Assembly (NCBI GenBank): GCA_023150775.1
Contig: JAKLKE010000006.1
Coordinates: 1-63,626, forward strand
Source of the DNA: Myxococcota bacterium
Lineage (GTDB): Bacteria; Myxococcota_A; UBA796; CAJQPC01
Direction: 5' to 3'
DNA: 63,626 nucleotides
Shown here: positions 26,610-34,640 of the stretch, one piece after another
How the letters are laid out: the number at the start of each line of letters is the position of its first letter
How positions within the stretch are numbered: position 1 is the stretch's first letter
The notes under the pieces: generated by a model
Database searches by the model: none
What the model was told of the DNA's origin: nothing
The model's input: only the letters and a program-made list of their open reading frames with translations
Translations under genes and position numbers: made by a program

Positions 26610-28537
26610 GGGGTCTCCTCCAGCGTGGCGCGAATCAAGAAGGCGTCGGTGACGGCGAGGTCTACGAGCAGGGCCCGAATGTCGCCGTCGCTCTCCTCAA
26701 ACCGCCGCTGAACCACACGCAGCGAGCAGGCGTCGGCCTCCTCGTGGGCCCGTCCCAAGGCGTACTCCGCCCACCGTGTCACATAGCAGGCCCGAGCGCG
26801 CTCGGCGCCGCCGATGAGCGCCACCATCTCCGCCGCGCCGTCGAAGGAGCCCGCGGGGTCATCCAGGGTGCCCGACGCGTCTACGGGGATCCCGCTCTCC
26901 CAGTGGTCACGCCACTCGCCGGTCGCGCCGTAGTGCTCCATGGAGAGGCCCAGAGGGTCGATGCGGGTGTGACAGCCGGCGCAGGAGGCGTCGGTCCAGT
27001 GCTGCTGGAGCCGCTCGCGGATGGTCTCCGCGTCCTCGGACTCGGCGGGCAGGTCCATGTTCACGTCTTGGGGCGGGGCGAGCTCCTGACACAGAAGCTC
27101 CTCCAACACGAACGCCCCGCGCTTGACCGGGGACGACGACGCCGCGTAGCCGTGGCCGGTCAAGAAGGCGAGGCGGGTGAGGGCGCCGGGGCGCAGGCTG
27201 GGGTCGAGCTGCGCGCGGCTCCAGCCCTCGCCGGGGTCGGGCAGGCCGTAGATCGCCGCCAGCTCCGCGTTCACCCAGGTCCACTCGGAGAACAACAGCG
27301 TCTCAAACCGGGCGTCGCCGCTCCAGACCACTTCAGAGACGAACAGATCCAGCTCGGTGCGCATGGCGTCGATGGTCTCATCGTCAAACGTCGGGTAGAG
27401 CGTGGCGTCGCGGCTGGCGTTGTCGAGACGCCAGGTGTTCAGCCAGTCTTGGTGGAAGCTGAGCACGGCGCGGACCACCCGGGGATCGGAGACGAGGCGC
27501 TCGGCCTGGGCCGCCACCTGGGCGCGGGTGCGGAGCTGCCCGGCGGCGGCGGCGGCGCGGAGCGTCTCATCCGGGGTCGTGTCCAGCAAAAAGTAGGACA
27601 GCCGGGCGGCGATGGCCCAGTCGTCGAGACGTTCGCCGCCGGGGACGGCCTCGCCGGGGGTGGCGTCGAGGTACAGAAAATAGGGCGCCTGGAAGATCAG
27701 CTCCACGCCCATCTGCGCGGCCTCTCTGGGCTCGACCCCGGCGTCCAAGAAGCGGGTGATGAGCGCGGCCTGCTCGGCGGTGAGCGGGCGGCGCCAGGCG
27801 CGCTCGCCGAGGTCCAACAAGAAGCGCCGGGCGCAGTCGGCCTCGGCCTCGTCCGCGCCGCAGGCCCAGAGCGTGTCGAGGTCCATGGTCGCGCTGACGT
27901 GCTCGGCGGCCAACATCACGCCCTCGACCCCCGCTGAGGTGACCGTGTTGTTGTTGGCGAAGGTGCGGAACTCGGGCCCCGACGTCGTCGCGGGGAACAG
28001 CCCATCGGGCAGCTCAACGCCGACCAGATCCATGATCGAGTGTTTGACCTGGGCGTCGGTGAGGCGGCGCAGGGGCGCTGAGGCGGGGTAGATCACGCCG
28101 TCTTCGCAGGTCGGCGGGGCCTCGCCGGGGTGCTCGCAGGCGCCGGGCTCGCCGAGCCGGGCGACGAGCTCGTGCAAGACCGCGTACTCCGGGGAGAGCG
28201 TGTCGAAGCGCGCGCCGCCGACGTGGGGGACCTGCCCCGTCGGCTTCTGGAGCAGCAAGGCCGCGCCGTCGTCGGTGTCGCGCACCAAGGCGCCGAGGCG
28301 GGCCATGTTCTCGGCCAAGGCCGCGTCGTCCACGAACGGCACGAGCACATGGCGTGTGCCCCCGGCGAGGCCGCCCTCGACGTGGCAGGTCACACACTGG
28401 GCCGAGAGCAGGGGCGCGGCCTGGGCGGCGAAGAAGGCCTCGTCCGTCACGCAGTCCGCGGGGGCGGTGGTGGGTGGGTCACCACAGGCGGCGAGGCCGA
28501 GACTCAACACGGTCACGAGGTGGGGGAAAGTTCTCAC
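26606..28537 (-). CDS. DUF1592/DUF1588/DUF1585 family heme-binding-like lipoprotein
   Basis: A 643-aa exported protein beginning with a lipobox (LGLAACGD). A cytochrome-type site C48-V-T-C51-H52 opens the chain. The DUF1587/1595/1592/1588/1585 blocks follow, including AERFLLDLGERAWRRPLT, ELIFQAPYFLYLD, KRGAFVLEELLCQ and, near residue 515, a second heme-type site CAGCH in the motif CHTRIDPLGLSMEHYG. The family is thought to act in electron transfer or oxidative attack on polymers, which is unproven. Overlaps both neighbours by 4 bases. Confidence 0.9.
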   Translation of the reverse strand: MRTFPHLVTVLSLGLAACGDPPTTAPADCVTDEAFFAAQAAPLLSAQCVTCHVEGGLAGGTRHVLVPFVDDAALAENMARLGALVRDTDDGAALLLQKPTGQVPHVGGARFDTLSPEYAVLHELVARLGEPGACEHPGEAPPTCEDGVIYPASAPLRRLTDAQVKHSIMDLVGVELPDGLFPATTSGPEFRTFANNNTVTSAGVEGVMLAAEHVSATMDLDTLWACGADEAEADCARRFLLDLGERAWRRPLTAEQAALITRFLDAGVEPREAAQMGVELIFQAPYFLYLDATPGEAVPGGERLDDWAIAARLSYFLLDTTPDETLRAAAAAGQLRTRAQVAAQAERLVSDPRVVRAVLSFHQDWLNTWRLDNASRDATLYPTFDDETIDAMRTELDLFVSEVVWSGDARFETLLFSEWTWVNAELAAIYGLPDPGEGWSRAQLDPSLRPGALTRLAFLTGHGYAASSSPVKRGAFVLEELLCQELAPPQDVNMDLPAESEDAETIRERLQQHWTDASCAGCHTRIDPLGLSMEHYGATGEWRDHWESGIPVDASGTLDDPAGSFDGAAEMVALIGGAERARACYVTRWAEYALGRAHEEADACSLRVVQRRFEESDGDIRALLVDLAVTDAFLIRATLEETP

Positions 28538-29874
28538 AGGCGCGCTCCCAACGCGGCGCGGCTGAGGCCGAGGCCCCCGGCGCTGGTGATCGTGGGGCTC
28601 CAGGTGAAGCCCCCATCTTCAGAGACGGCGAGCGTCTGTCCGCTCATCCCGAACAAGAGGCCGCCCAAGGCGGCGATGGGCGTGGCGTCTACGGCGTTGA
28701 CATACTCCCAGCGCTCGCCGTCCTCGGAGCGGTAGAGCTCCGCGCCGTCGCCGAGCACAAACGCGCCGTCGCCGTAGACGAGGCCCCGCCAGGTGTTGCC
28801 GCCATCACCCACGGTGTCCAGCGCCCAGGTGAGCCCGCCGTCGTCGCTGCGGCCGATCCGCCCTGCCGACCCGGCGACGATGAGCACCCCGTCTCCGTAA
28901 GCCACGACGCCGAGGTCTTCGTCGCAGATTTGTTGGTCGATCGACCAACTTATGCCGTCGGTGGTGACGACTACCCGCCCGGCGTCGCCGACGGCCACGA
29001 AGGCGCCGCCGCCATACGTCATCGCCCGGAGGTGCTCGCCGGGGCTGTAGCCGCCGCCGCTCCAGCTCAGCCCGTCTGTGGAGCGCAGCGGCAGGCCGTC
29101 AAAGCCGACGAACAGGCCGTCGCCGAAGGCGCAGGCGCCGATGGGGCTCCCGGCGGCGCTCGACGCGACCCACGAGACGCCGTCCTCGCTGGACCACCAG
29201 CGGCGATCGGTGTTGCCGCCCACGGCCACAAAACGCCCGTCCCCAGCGCAGACGCCGCGCTGCAGGCTGTCTCCGTGGGCGGTGAGCGTCTCATACCCAT
29301 CAAACGCGACGGTCTGACCATAATCGTGGGTGGTGAACACATGGCGGCCGTCGCCGACGATCACCAAGCTGAGGGGCCCCCCGACCGTCGCGCTCAGAGG
29401 CAGCGTGAGGGGTGAGCCGGGGTGGTCAAACGGCAGGGTGAAGCCGCCTTCTGCGAGCCCCTCCACGCCGGGCTCAAAACGCAGCGTGACCGCCGTGGAC
29501 GCCTGGGCCTCCAAGAGCACGGGGGGCAGGCTCTCCAAGGAGAAGCCCGCGCCGCTCACCCACTCATCGGGGTGGCCGAGCAGGCGGAGGCGCTCATCGC
29601 AGCCGTTGTGCAGGGTGAGGCTGAGCGTGAGCGCGTCACCTCGGGCCGGGGCCTCCCCAAAAGAGAGCGCGGCGACGCTGACCCCGTCGATCGACGCGGT
29701 GAGCCCGGCCTCACAGGGCGGCGCGCTGTCGGGGGCGGTGTCGCTGAGGCTGTCGTCAGGGACGCTGTCTTGGACGCTGTCGCCACCGGCGGGGTCGAGG
29801 CTGTCCGGCGGCGGGGAGTCCGCCCCAGCGCAAGCGACAAGGAATACGTTGAGGAGCACAGCGGCGCGGGTCAT
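28534..29874 (-). CDS. propeller-type lipoprotein, copy 1
   Basis: A 446-aa lipoprotein (lipobox FLVACAG) with an acidic Asp/Ser/Pro linker (residues ~18-50), an Ig/ASPM-like domain (~55-165), then about six blades with BNR-like signatures (S-x-DG-x-x-W, as in SSEDGVSWV, STDGLSWSG, TTDGISWS, RSDDGGLTW, RSEDGERW, SEDGGFTW). This is a sialidase/photosystem-assembly-like beta-propeller, probably a binding scaffold rather than an enzyme. It is between its paralogue and the DUF1592 gene, with ATGA overlaps on both sides. Confidence 0.8.
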   Translation of the reverse strand: MTRAAVLLNVFLVACAGADSPPPDSLDPAGGDSVQDSVPDDSLSDTAPDSAPPCEAGLTASIDGVSVAALSFGEAPARGDALTLSLTLHNGCDERLRLLGHPDEWVSGAGFSLESLPPVLLEAQASTAVTLRFEPGVEGLAEGGFTLPFDHPGSPLTLPLSATVGGPLSLVIVGDGRHVFTTHDYGQTVAFDGYETLTAHGDSLQRGVCAGDGRFVAVGGNTDRRWWSSEDGVSWVASSAAGSPIGACAFGDGLFVGFDGLPLRSTDGLSWSGGGYSPGEHLRAMTYGGGAFVAVGDAGRVVVTTDGISWSIDQQICDEDLGVVAYGDGVLIVAGSAGRIGRSDDGGLTWALDTVGDGGNTWRGLVYGDGAFVLGDGAELYRSEDGERWEYVNAVDATPIAALGGLLFGMSGQTLAVSEDGGFTWSPTITSAGGLGLSRAALGARL

Positions 29875-31268
29875 CGGTCCTCCGCCGCGAAGGCGTGCAG
29901 GTCGAGGCCATCAGCCCGGGTGTGGACCGTCTCCCAGCTCAGCCCGTCGCGGCTGCGGTACAGCTCCCCGCCGACCCCGCGGGGGTTCACCGTCGAGAAG
30001 AACCAGCCTGCGGCGACGCCGAGGAGCTCGTAGGTGGTCCAAGAGGGCGTGGTGACCGTGCTCCAGGTCAGGGCGTCCGCAGAGGACCACAAGGTCTGCG
30101 CGCTGCCTCCGTTGCCAGAGATGAGCCAGATCCCGTCTGTGTAGGCGACGCTCGCGAGGCTGTAGTAGCTCCCCGCTGTGAGCTCCTGCGCTGTCCAGGT
30201 GGCAAAACGGTCGTCGCTCACCAGGACGAGCTGGCGGTTGTTACCGCCCACGGCGACCCAGAGGCCATCGCCGTAGGCCACGTCACACAGATAGTCCTCC
30301 TCCTCGTAGTTGACCTCGGTGTCCCAGGCGAGGCCGTCGTCGCTGGTGACGATGCGCCCGGCGCGGCCGACGCCGACAAATTGTTCCCCGTCGAAGATCA
30401 GGCCGATGAGCATGTCTCGCCAGGCGGTCTGCTCATGAACGATGGCGCCGCCGGTCGCCGACCAGCTCAAGGCGTCGCTGCGGGCGCAGGCGAACAGGCC
30501 GAGGCCATACGCGCACTCCGAGGGCCAGAACTCGTCGCTGGCCAGGGAGATCGTCCAGTCTTCGCCCAGGGCGCTCGTGGCGTAGACGCCGGGGTCGGAC
30601 CAGTCGCCGCCGTCGGCGAAGGTGCGCAGAAAGCGGCCGTTCCCCCAGGCCAAGGTGCCGCGCTGGGCCTCCTCAGCGCCCTCAAACGGCGGCAGCTCCG
30701 CCCAGGTGGCGCCATAGTCGTCGCTGGTGAGCGTGCCGCCGCCCTCGATGGCCACGACGAGGCGCAGCGGCCGAGGCACCGTCGCGACGAGCCCCAGCTC
30801 AAAGGGCGCGCTGAGGCCGGGGATCGTGAGCGCCCCGCGCCACTCCGTCTCTTCAGTCGCCGCGAGGCCGTTCACGGTCAGCGAGACCCGGGCGCTCTGG
30901 GCCGGCGGCAGGGTGTCCGGGGGCGGCGTGGCCCAGGTGAAGCCCTCGCCGGAGAGCCAAGCCCCAGCGTCGGACAGCGCCAAGGCCTCGTCGCCACGAT
31001 TGGTGAGGGTGAGGGTGACCCAGCGCGGCGAGTCAAGGCCCGCGGCGGCGGTCTCGACGGTGATCGTCGCCCCAGAGAGCAGCAGCGCGCCGTCCTCGCT
31101 GACCACGGAGAGCTCGGCGTCGGGGAGCTCCGCCGGGTCGGGCCAAGGGTCGGCCTCGGCGCTCGTGTCGTCGTTCGAGGGGCCGGAGTCCCGAGGCGCG
31201 GGCGGCTCGGCGCAGGCCATGACCAGGGTGATCAGCGGGAGCGGGGCGAGGCGGCTGAGGGGCGGCAT
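29871..31268 (-). CDS. propeller-type lipoprotein, copy 2
   Basis: A 465-aa paralogue of the downstream gene with the same architecture: lipobox (LVMACAE), Asp/Pro-rich linker, Ig-like domain (LTLTNRGDEALALSDAGAWLSGEG), then blades containing TSDDYGATW, SDDRFATW, SSADALTWS and RSRDGLSWE. First gene of the four-gene operon, so its upstream 128 bases should hold the promoter. The two propeller proteins may form the extracellular recognition part of a DUF1552/DUF1592 surface complex; this is inference from gene order. Confidence 0.8.
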   Translation of the reverse strand: MPPLSRLAPLPLITLVMACAEPPAPRDSGPSNDDTSAEADPWPDPAELPDAELSVVSEDGALLLSGATITVETAAAGLDSPRWVTLTLTNRGDEALALSDAGAWLSGEGFTWATPPPDTLPPAQSARVSLTVNGLAATEETEWRGALTIPGLSAPFELGLVATVPRPLRLVVAIEGGGTLTSDDYGATWAELPPFEGAEEAQRGTLAWGNGRFLRTFADGGDWSDPGVYATSALGEDWTISLASDEFWPSECAYGLGLFACARSDALSWSATGGAIVHEQTAWRDMLIGLIFDGEQFVGVGRAGRIVTSDDGLAWDTEVNYEEEDYLCDVAYGDGLWVAVGGNNRQLVLVSDDRFATWTAQELTAGSYYSLASVAYTDGIWLISGNGGSAQTLWSSADALTWSTVTTPSWTTYELLGVAAGWFFSTVNPRGVGGELYRSRDGLSWETVHTRADGLDLHAFAAEDR

Positions 31269-31396
31269 GGCGCGACTCCAGGGGTCCGGGCGCTCTGGAG
31301 CTTAGCGCGCAGAGATCAAAACACCACAGCCCGTTCGGCGACAAATGTGTGTCCGCGCGAGAGCGTCATTTGTACGCCCGCTTCAGGCCCCACCCC

Positions 31397-31894
31397 TCAC
31401 AGCGCCCCGATCAGCGCGCTCACCGTGGGGTCGGGGAACAGGGGCGCGTCGGGGGCGCCGCGGGTGGTGTCAAACAAGGACACCATCAGCTCAAAGGGCA
31501 CCTCGTCGGTGACGGCCAAGGTGACGGCGCGCTCCTCGGGGTGGCGGGACTTGAGGTCGGACAGCACGGCGCTGAGGCCGCTGAGGTCGTAGTCGTCCGG
31601 TCGCGCGCAGGGGCCCGGGGCGCAGGGCAGGCGCAGGCCGCCGTTGAGGGTGACATCTTCGCCGCTCACCATCAAACCTTGACCGCTCACGGTGAGCACG
31701 AGGCCGAGGGAGGGGCCGCTCGGCGGGACGCAGGGCGCGGCGCAGAGGCTCGGCACGTTGGAGTCGATGACGGCGAGCTTCGTGAGCTGCACGTTCATCA
31801 GCAGCATGGGGATCAGCAGCGAGACCAGGCCGAGGAAGGGGATGAGGCCGACGTTGCTGAGATTGTTCGGTTGGTTTGAGTCGCGGCGGGCCAT
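31397..31894 (-). CDS. ExbD/TolR-like membrane protein
   Basis: A 165-aa protein from ATG 31894. A short basic cytoplasmic start (MARRDSNQPNNLSNVGLIP) leads into one membrane helix (~17-36), then a periplasmic domain containing four Cys (CAAPC, and CAPGPC) and a block (LSAVLSDLKSRHPEERAVTLAVTDEVPFE) that resembles the ExbD/TolR periplasmic region. No ExbB/TolQ gene is adjacent. The usual membrane Asp is not obvious, so the motor function is uncertain. Confidence 0.6.
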   Translation of the reverse strand: MARRDSNQPNNLSNVGLIPFLGLVSLLIPMLLMNVQLTKLAVIDSNVPSLCAAPCVPPSGPSLGLVLTVSGQGLMVSGEDVTLNGGLRLPCAPGPCARPDDYDLSGLSAVLSDLKSRHPEERAVTLAVTDEVPFELMVSLFDTTRGAPDAPLFPDPTVSALIGAL

Positions 31895-32046
31895 AAGTGT
31901 CCTTCGGGTTTGAGGTCTCTCGGGACGACCGCAGGCCGCCTCGCCGGGTTCCGACGCCCGGGGCAAAGCACAAGCTCTTGACAGCGCGCCGCGGGCTGGA
32001 CTCGCCCAGCCCGCCCCCCGAGCGGCGTTAGGCAGATGTAACAATC

Positions 32047-32080
32047 CTGATCGAGATCAGCGCTTGGGCTGTGCTATGGT
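32047..32080 (+). promoter_or_regulatory. near-palindrome and -10-like site before V4R-like copy 1
   Basis: CTGATC-GA-GATCAG (32047-32060) is followed by an extended -10-like TGCTATGGT ending at 32080, 27 bases before the ATG. The second copy has a matching TATCGTCC at 32697-32704 at nearly the same distance from its ATG, so the TATSGTCC string is conserved between the two. Confidence 0.4.
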
Positions 32081-32107
32081 CCACTCGCATCCTCACTCGG
32101 AGTCAGC

Positions 32108-32587
32108 ATGGAAGCGTCCTCCAGCCCCCCACTTCGTCCCGTTCTTGGCGACTTCGCCAGCATCGTCTGCACCAAGGCCATCGTCGTCGGCGTTGAGCAG
32201 GCCCTTGGCGAACGCGCGGCCCACGTCGCGCTCATCTCCGCGGGCCGCGCCCGGGGTCGCCAGCTCACCGCGCACCTCGCCGGACAGAAGGACCTCAAGC
32301 TCGCGGACACCGCGGAGATCCTCAACGCGGCGATCGGCGCGTCGGGAACACGGCTTTGTATCGTCGCCAAGGTCGAAGAGGACGGCACGGCCATCCGCGT
32401 GTACTTGTCGGAGACCCTCTGCTCCGCCGGAGAGGCCCAGGGCTCGCCGCGCATCCTCACCTTCACCATGGGGGCGATTCAGGGCGCGTTTGAGCAGCTC
32501 ACGGGCCGGGCGCTCAAGGGCCGGCAGATTGAGTCTGTGCTGCGCGGCGGCGCATATGACGTCATCGAGCTGAACAACCGCATCTGA
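32108..32587 (+). CDS. V4R-like hypothetical protein, copy 1
   Basis: A 159-aa soluble protein preceded by GGAG. The C-terminal half (FTMGAIQGAFEQLTGRALKGRQIESVLRGGAYDVIEL) has the shape of the V4R / hydrocarbon-binding domain: an amphipathic helix with G-x-x-x-G, then a short strand after a Gly. Conserved Cys lie in IVCTKAI and SETLCSAGEAQG. V4R domains bind small hydrophobic ligands and often act as sensors, but this match is distant. A near-identical gene follows in tandem. Confidence 0.65.
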   Translation: MEASSSPPLRPVLGDFASIVCTKAIVVGVEQALGERAAHVALISAGRARGRQLTAHLAGQKDLKLADTAEILNAAIGASGTRLCIVAKVEEDGTAIRVYLSETLCSAGEAQGSPRILTFTMGAIQGAFEQLTGRALKGRQIESVLRGGAYDVIELNNRI

Positions 32588-32640
32588 GACGCACAGATAG
32601 AACAGTCCCAAGAAAGCAAAACAATTGAATCCACAGCACC

Positions 32641-32669
32641 CCCAGCGAGCCCAACGACCGCTCGCTGGG
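32641..32669 (+). terminator. hairpin between the two V4R-like genes
   Basis: CCCAGCGAGC (32641-32650) and GCTCGCTGGG (32660-32669) form a perfect 10-bp stem with a 9-base loop, 54 bases after copy 1. No U-tract follows. It separates the two copies into likely separate transcripts. Confidence 0.55.
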
Positions 32670-32728
32670 TGGACAGACCAGTGGTCGCGTCTGGTGTATC
32701 GTCCTGCTGTCCCATCACCGGAGTTAGC

Positions 32729-33202
32729 ATGGAATCCCCAGCCCCCCTGCGTCCAAACCTCGGCGATTACTCCAGCATCATCTGCACCAAGGCCATCGTG
32801 GTCGGTGTTGAGCAAGCCCTCGGAGAGCGCGCGGCCCACGTCGCGCTCATCAACGCCGGTCGCGCCCGTGGCCGTCAGATCGCCGAGCAGGCCGTCGGCA
32901 AGACGTCCATGGCCCTCGCCGACACCGCGCCGCTCCTTAACGCCGCCATCGGCGCCTCGGGCACGCGCCTCTGTGTCTTCGAGCAGGTCGAGGAGCGGGG
33001 CGAGACCATCCGCGTCGTGCTCTCGGAGACCTTGTGCTCCGCCGGTGAGGCCCAAGGCTCTCCCCGGGTGCTCACCTTCACCATGGGCGCGATCCAGGGT
33101 GTGTTTGAGGTGCTCACGGGCCGGGCGCTCAAGGCGCGGCAGGTGGAGTCCGTGCTTCGTGGCGGCACCCACGACGTCATCGAGCTGAACAACCGCATCT
33201 GA
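32729..33202 (+). CDS. V4R-like hypothetical protein, copy 2
   Basis: A 157-aa paralogue of the gene before it, with long identical stretches (TKAIVVGVEQALGERAAHVA, LNAAIGASGTRLC, VLSETLCSAGEAQGSPR) and divergence mainly around residues 50-70. ATG 32729 follows CCGGAG. The pair must be a recent duplication. The promoter elements, hairpin and separate ribosome sites suggest independent expression, so the copies may be used under different conditions or form a heteromer. Confidence 0.65.
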   Translation: MESPAPLRPNLGDYSSIICTKAIVVGVEQALGERAAHVALINAGRARGRQIAEQAVGKTSMALADTAPLLNAAIGASGTRLCVFEQVEERGETIRVVLSETLCSAGEAQGSPRVLTFTMGAIQGVFEVLTGRALKARQVESVLRGGTHDVIELNNRI

Positions 33203-33218
33203 GACGCGGCTGGAGCGC

Positions 33219-34640
33219 TCAGGGCTTGAGGCGGCGCACGTCGCCCAGGGTCGGACCCTCCAAGGCGATCACGAGCACGGTGTCGGCCTTCACGGTCGGC
33301 ACCGGCCGAGCCTCCGCGCCAAAGAGCGCCGCCCCGGCGAGGGGCTCCAAGGGCCCGCAGCGGTGTGTGTCGTCGCAGCGGCGGGCGAAGTGCCGGGCGA
33401 CGGGCTGGGGAAAACCCGCCCGGGCCGTCGGCTCGTCATTGGGCGGGATCCGGTTGAGCCAGACCGTCCAGTAGCCACCCTCGGCGGGGACCGCGAGGTC
33501 AAACCCGCCCACCACCGGCCGGGCGGCGCCGCCGTCCGCCGGGGCCCAGAGCGCCGCCCGGGGCATAGGATCCACCGGGAAGAGGCCGTCGATGCCCGCG
33601 CCATACACCGCGTCGCCCTCGGCGGGGCCGACGACCAGCACCTCACCGTCGACGCCCCGGGTGAGGCTCCAGATCCCCCGCAGCCCTGGGAGCGGCGTCA
33701 CCGAGCGCCGGGCGCCGTCGGGGCCGTAGCGCCAGAGCTCGGCGCGGCGCCCGCCGACGATCACGCCTAAAATTGGCCCCTCGGCGCCGTCGAGCAGCGC
33801 CGCCACGGCGTCTGTGCCCTCGGGCGCGGGGCTCAAGGCCAAGGGGACGAGGGCGTCGTCCACCAGACGCCGCACGGCGGCCTGGTCATAGAGGCTCAGG
33901 CCGCCCTCGGCGCCGAGGGTGAGGGCGCCGGGGAGGCCGAAGCCCCCGGGATCGGCCAGAGGGAGGGTGTTTTGGAGCGCGCCGTCGCGGTAGAGGCTCA
34001 GGTTTCGGCCCGTCTTCTCTCGGGTCAAGACGGCGAGGCGGCCGTCAGCGAGCTGCGCCGCGCCGAGGGGCGTCTGGCCCGCCGCACGGAGCGCGGCGCC
34101 GTCAAACACCAAGGCCCCTGGGGCCGGGGGCGCGGAGGCGGCGAGCTCTTGGGGGTAGGTCTCCGCGAGGTAAGCCTCACGCTCAGCGAGGTGCCCCCGC
34201 AAGAGCGTACACTGTGTCTCATCGAGGCCGTCACAGCCCCGCTCGGCCTCAGCGTTGATCGTCCAGACCGCGAGGCGCTCGTCCTCAAAACGTGCGGCGG
34301 GGGCGAGGGTGATCTCTCCCTCGGCGCCCTCGATGGACATCCGCCCGATCTGAAAGCCGGGCTTCGAGACGATCACGTCTGTGTTGAGTTTGCCCACGGG
34401 CAGGCTCAAGGGTGGGCTGAGCGTGAAGCGCCCGTCGCCGTCGGTCTCGGTGATCTGGGCGCCGATGGGCGTGCGCCGCGCCTCGGTGCCCGCGGAGAGC
34501 ACCCGCTCAAACCGCGCGATGACCAGCGCCGGGCGCTCATCGACGGGGGCGACGCGGGCGCTGAGCCCACAGCCGCCGAGGCCGGCGCCCCACAACAACG
34601 CCACGAGGGGCTTCAGCGGGGAGCCGGCGCGTAACTTCAA
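33219..34640 (-). CDS. lipoprotein, unknown function
   Basis: A 473-aa lipoprotein (lipobox LGGCG near residue 24). Residues ~40-130 look like a carboxypeptidase-regulatory-like beta-sandwich (TDGDGRFTLSPPLSLP, VIVSKPGFQIG), followed by what appears to be a propeller-like region with repeated Gly/Ala/Leu strands (LADGRLAVLTREKTGR, GVDGEVLVVGPAEGD). No catalytic motif is seen. Its ATG overlaps the stop of the DUF4157 gene by 4 bases, so it may be a partner, anchor or immunity factor of that protein. Confidence 0.75.
   Translation of the reverse strand: MKLRAGSPLKPLVALLWGAGLGGCGLSARVAPVDERPALVIARFERVLSAGTEARRTPIGAQITETDGDGRFTLSPPLSLPVGKLNTDVIVSKPGFQIGRMSIEGAEGEITLAPAARFEDERLAVWTINAEAERGCDGLDETQCTLLRGHLAEREAYLAETYPQELAASAPPAPGALVFDGAALRAAGQTPLGAAQLADGRLAVLTREKTGRNLSLYRDGALQNTLPLADPGGFGLPGALTLGAEGGLSLYDQAAVRRLVDDALVPLALSPAPEGTDAVAALLDGAEGPILGVIVGGRRAELWRYGPDGARRSVTPLPGLRGIWSLTRGVDGEVLVVGPAEGDAVYGAGIDGLFPVDPMPRAALWAPADGGAARPVVGGFDLAVPAEGGYWTVWLNRIPPNDEPTARAGFPQPVARHFARRCDDTHRCGPLEPLAGAALFGAEARPVPTVKADTVLVIALEGPTLGDVRRLKP

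Noticed and set aside
26744-27937. Plus-strand 397-aa ORF opposite the DUF1592-type gene
   Set aside because: Antisense shadow of a recognised family.
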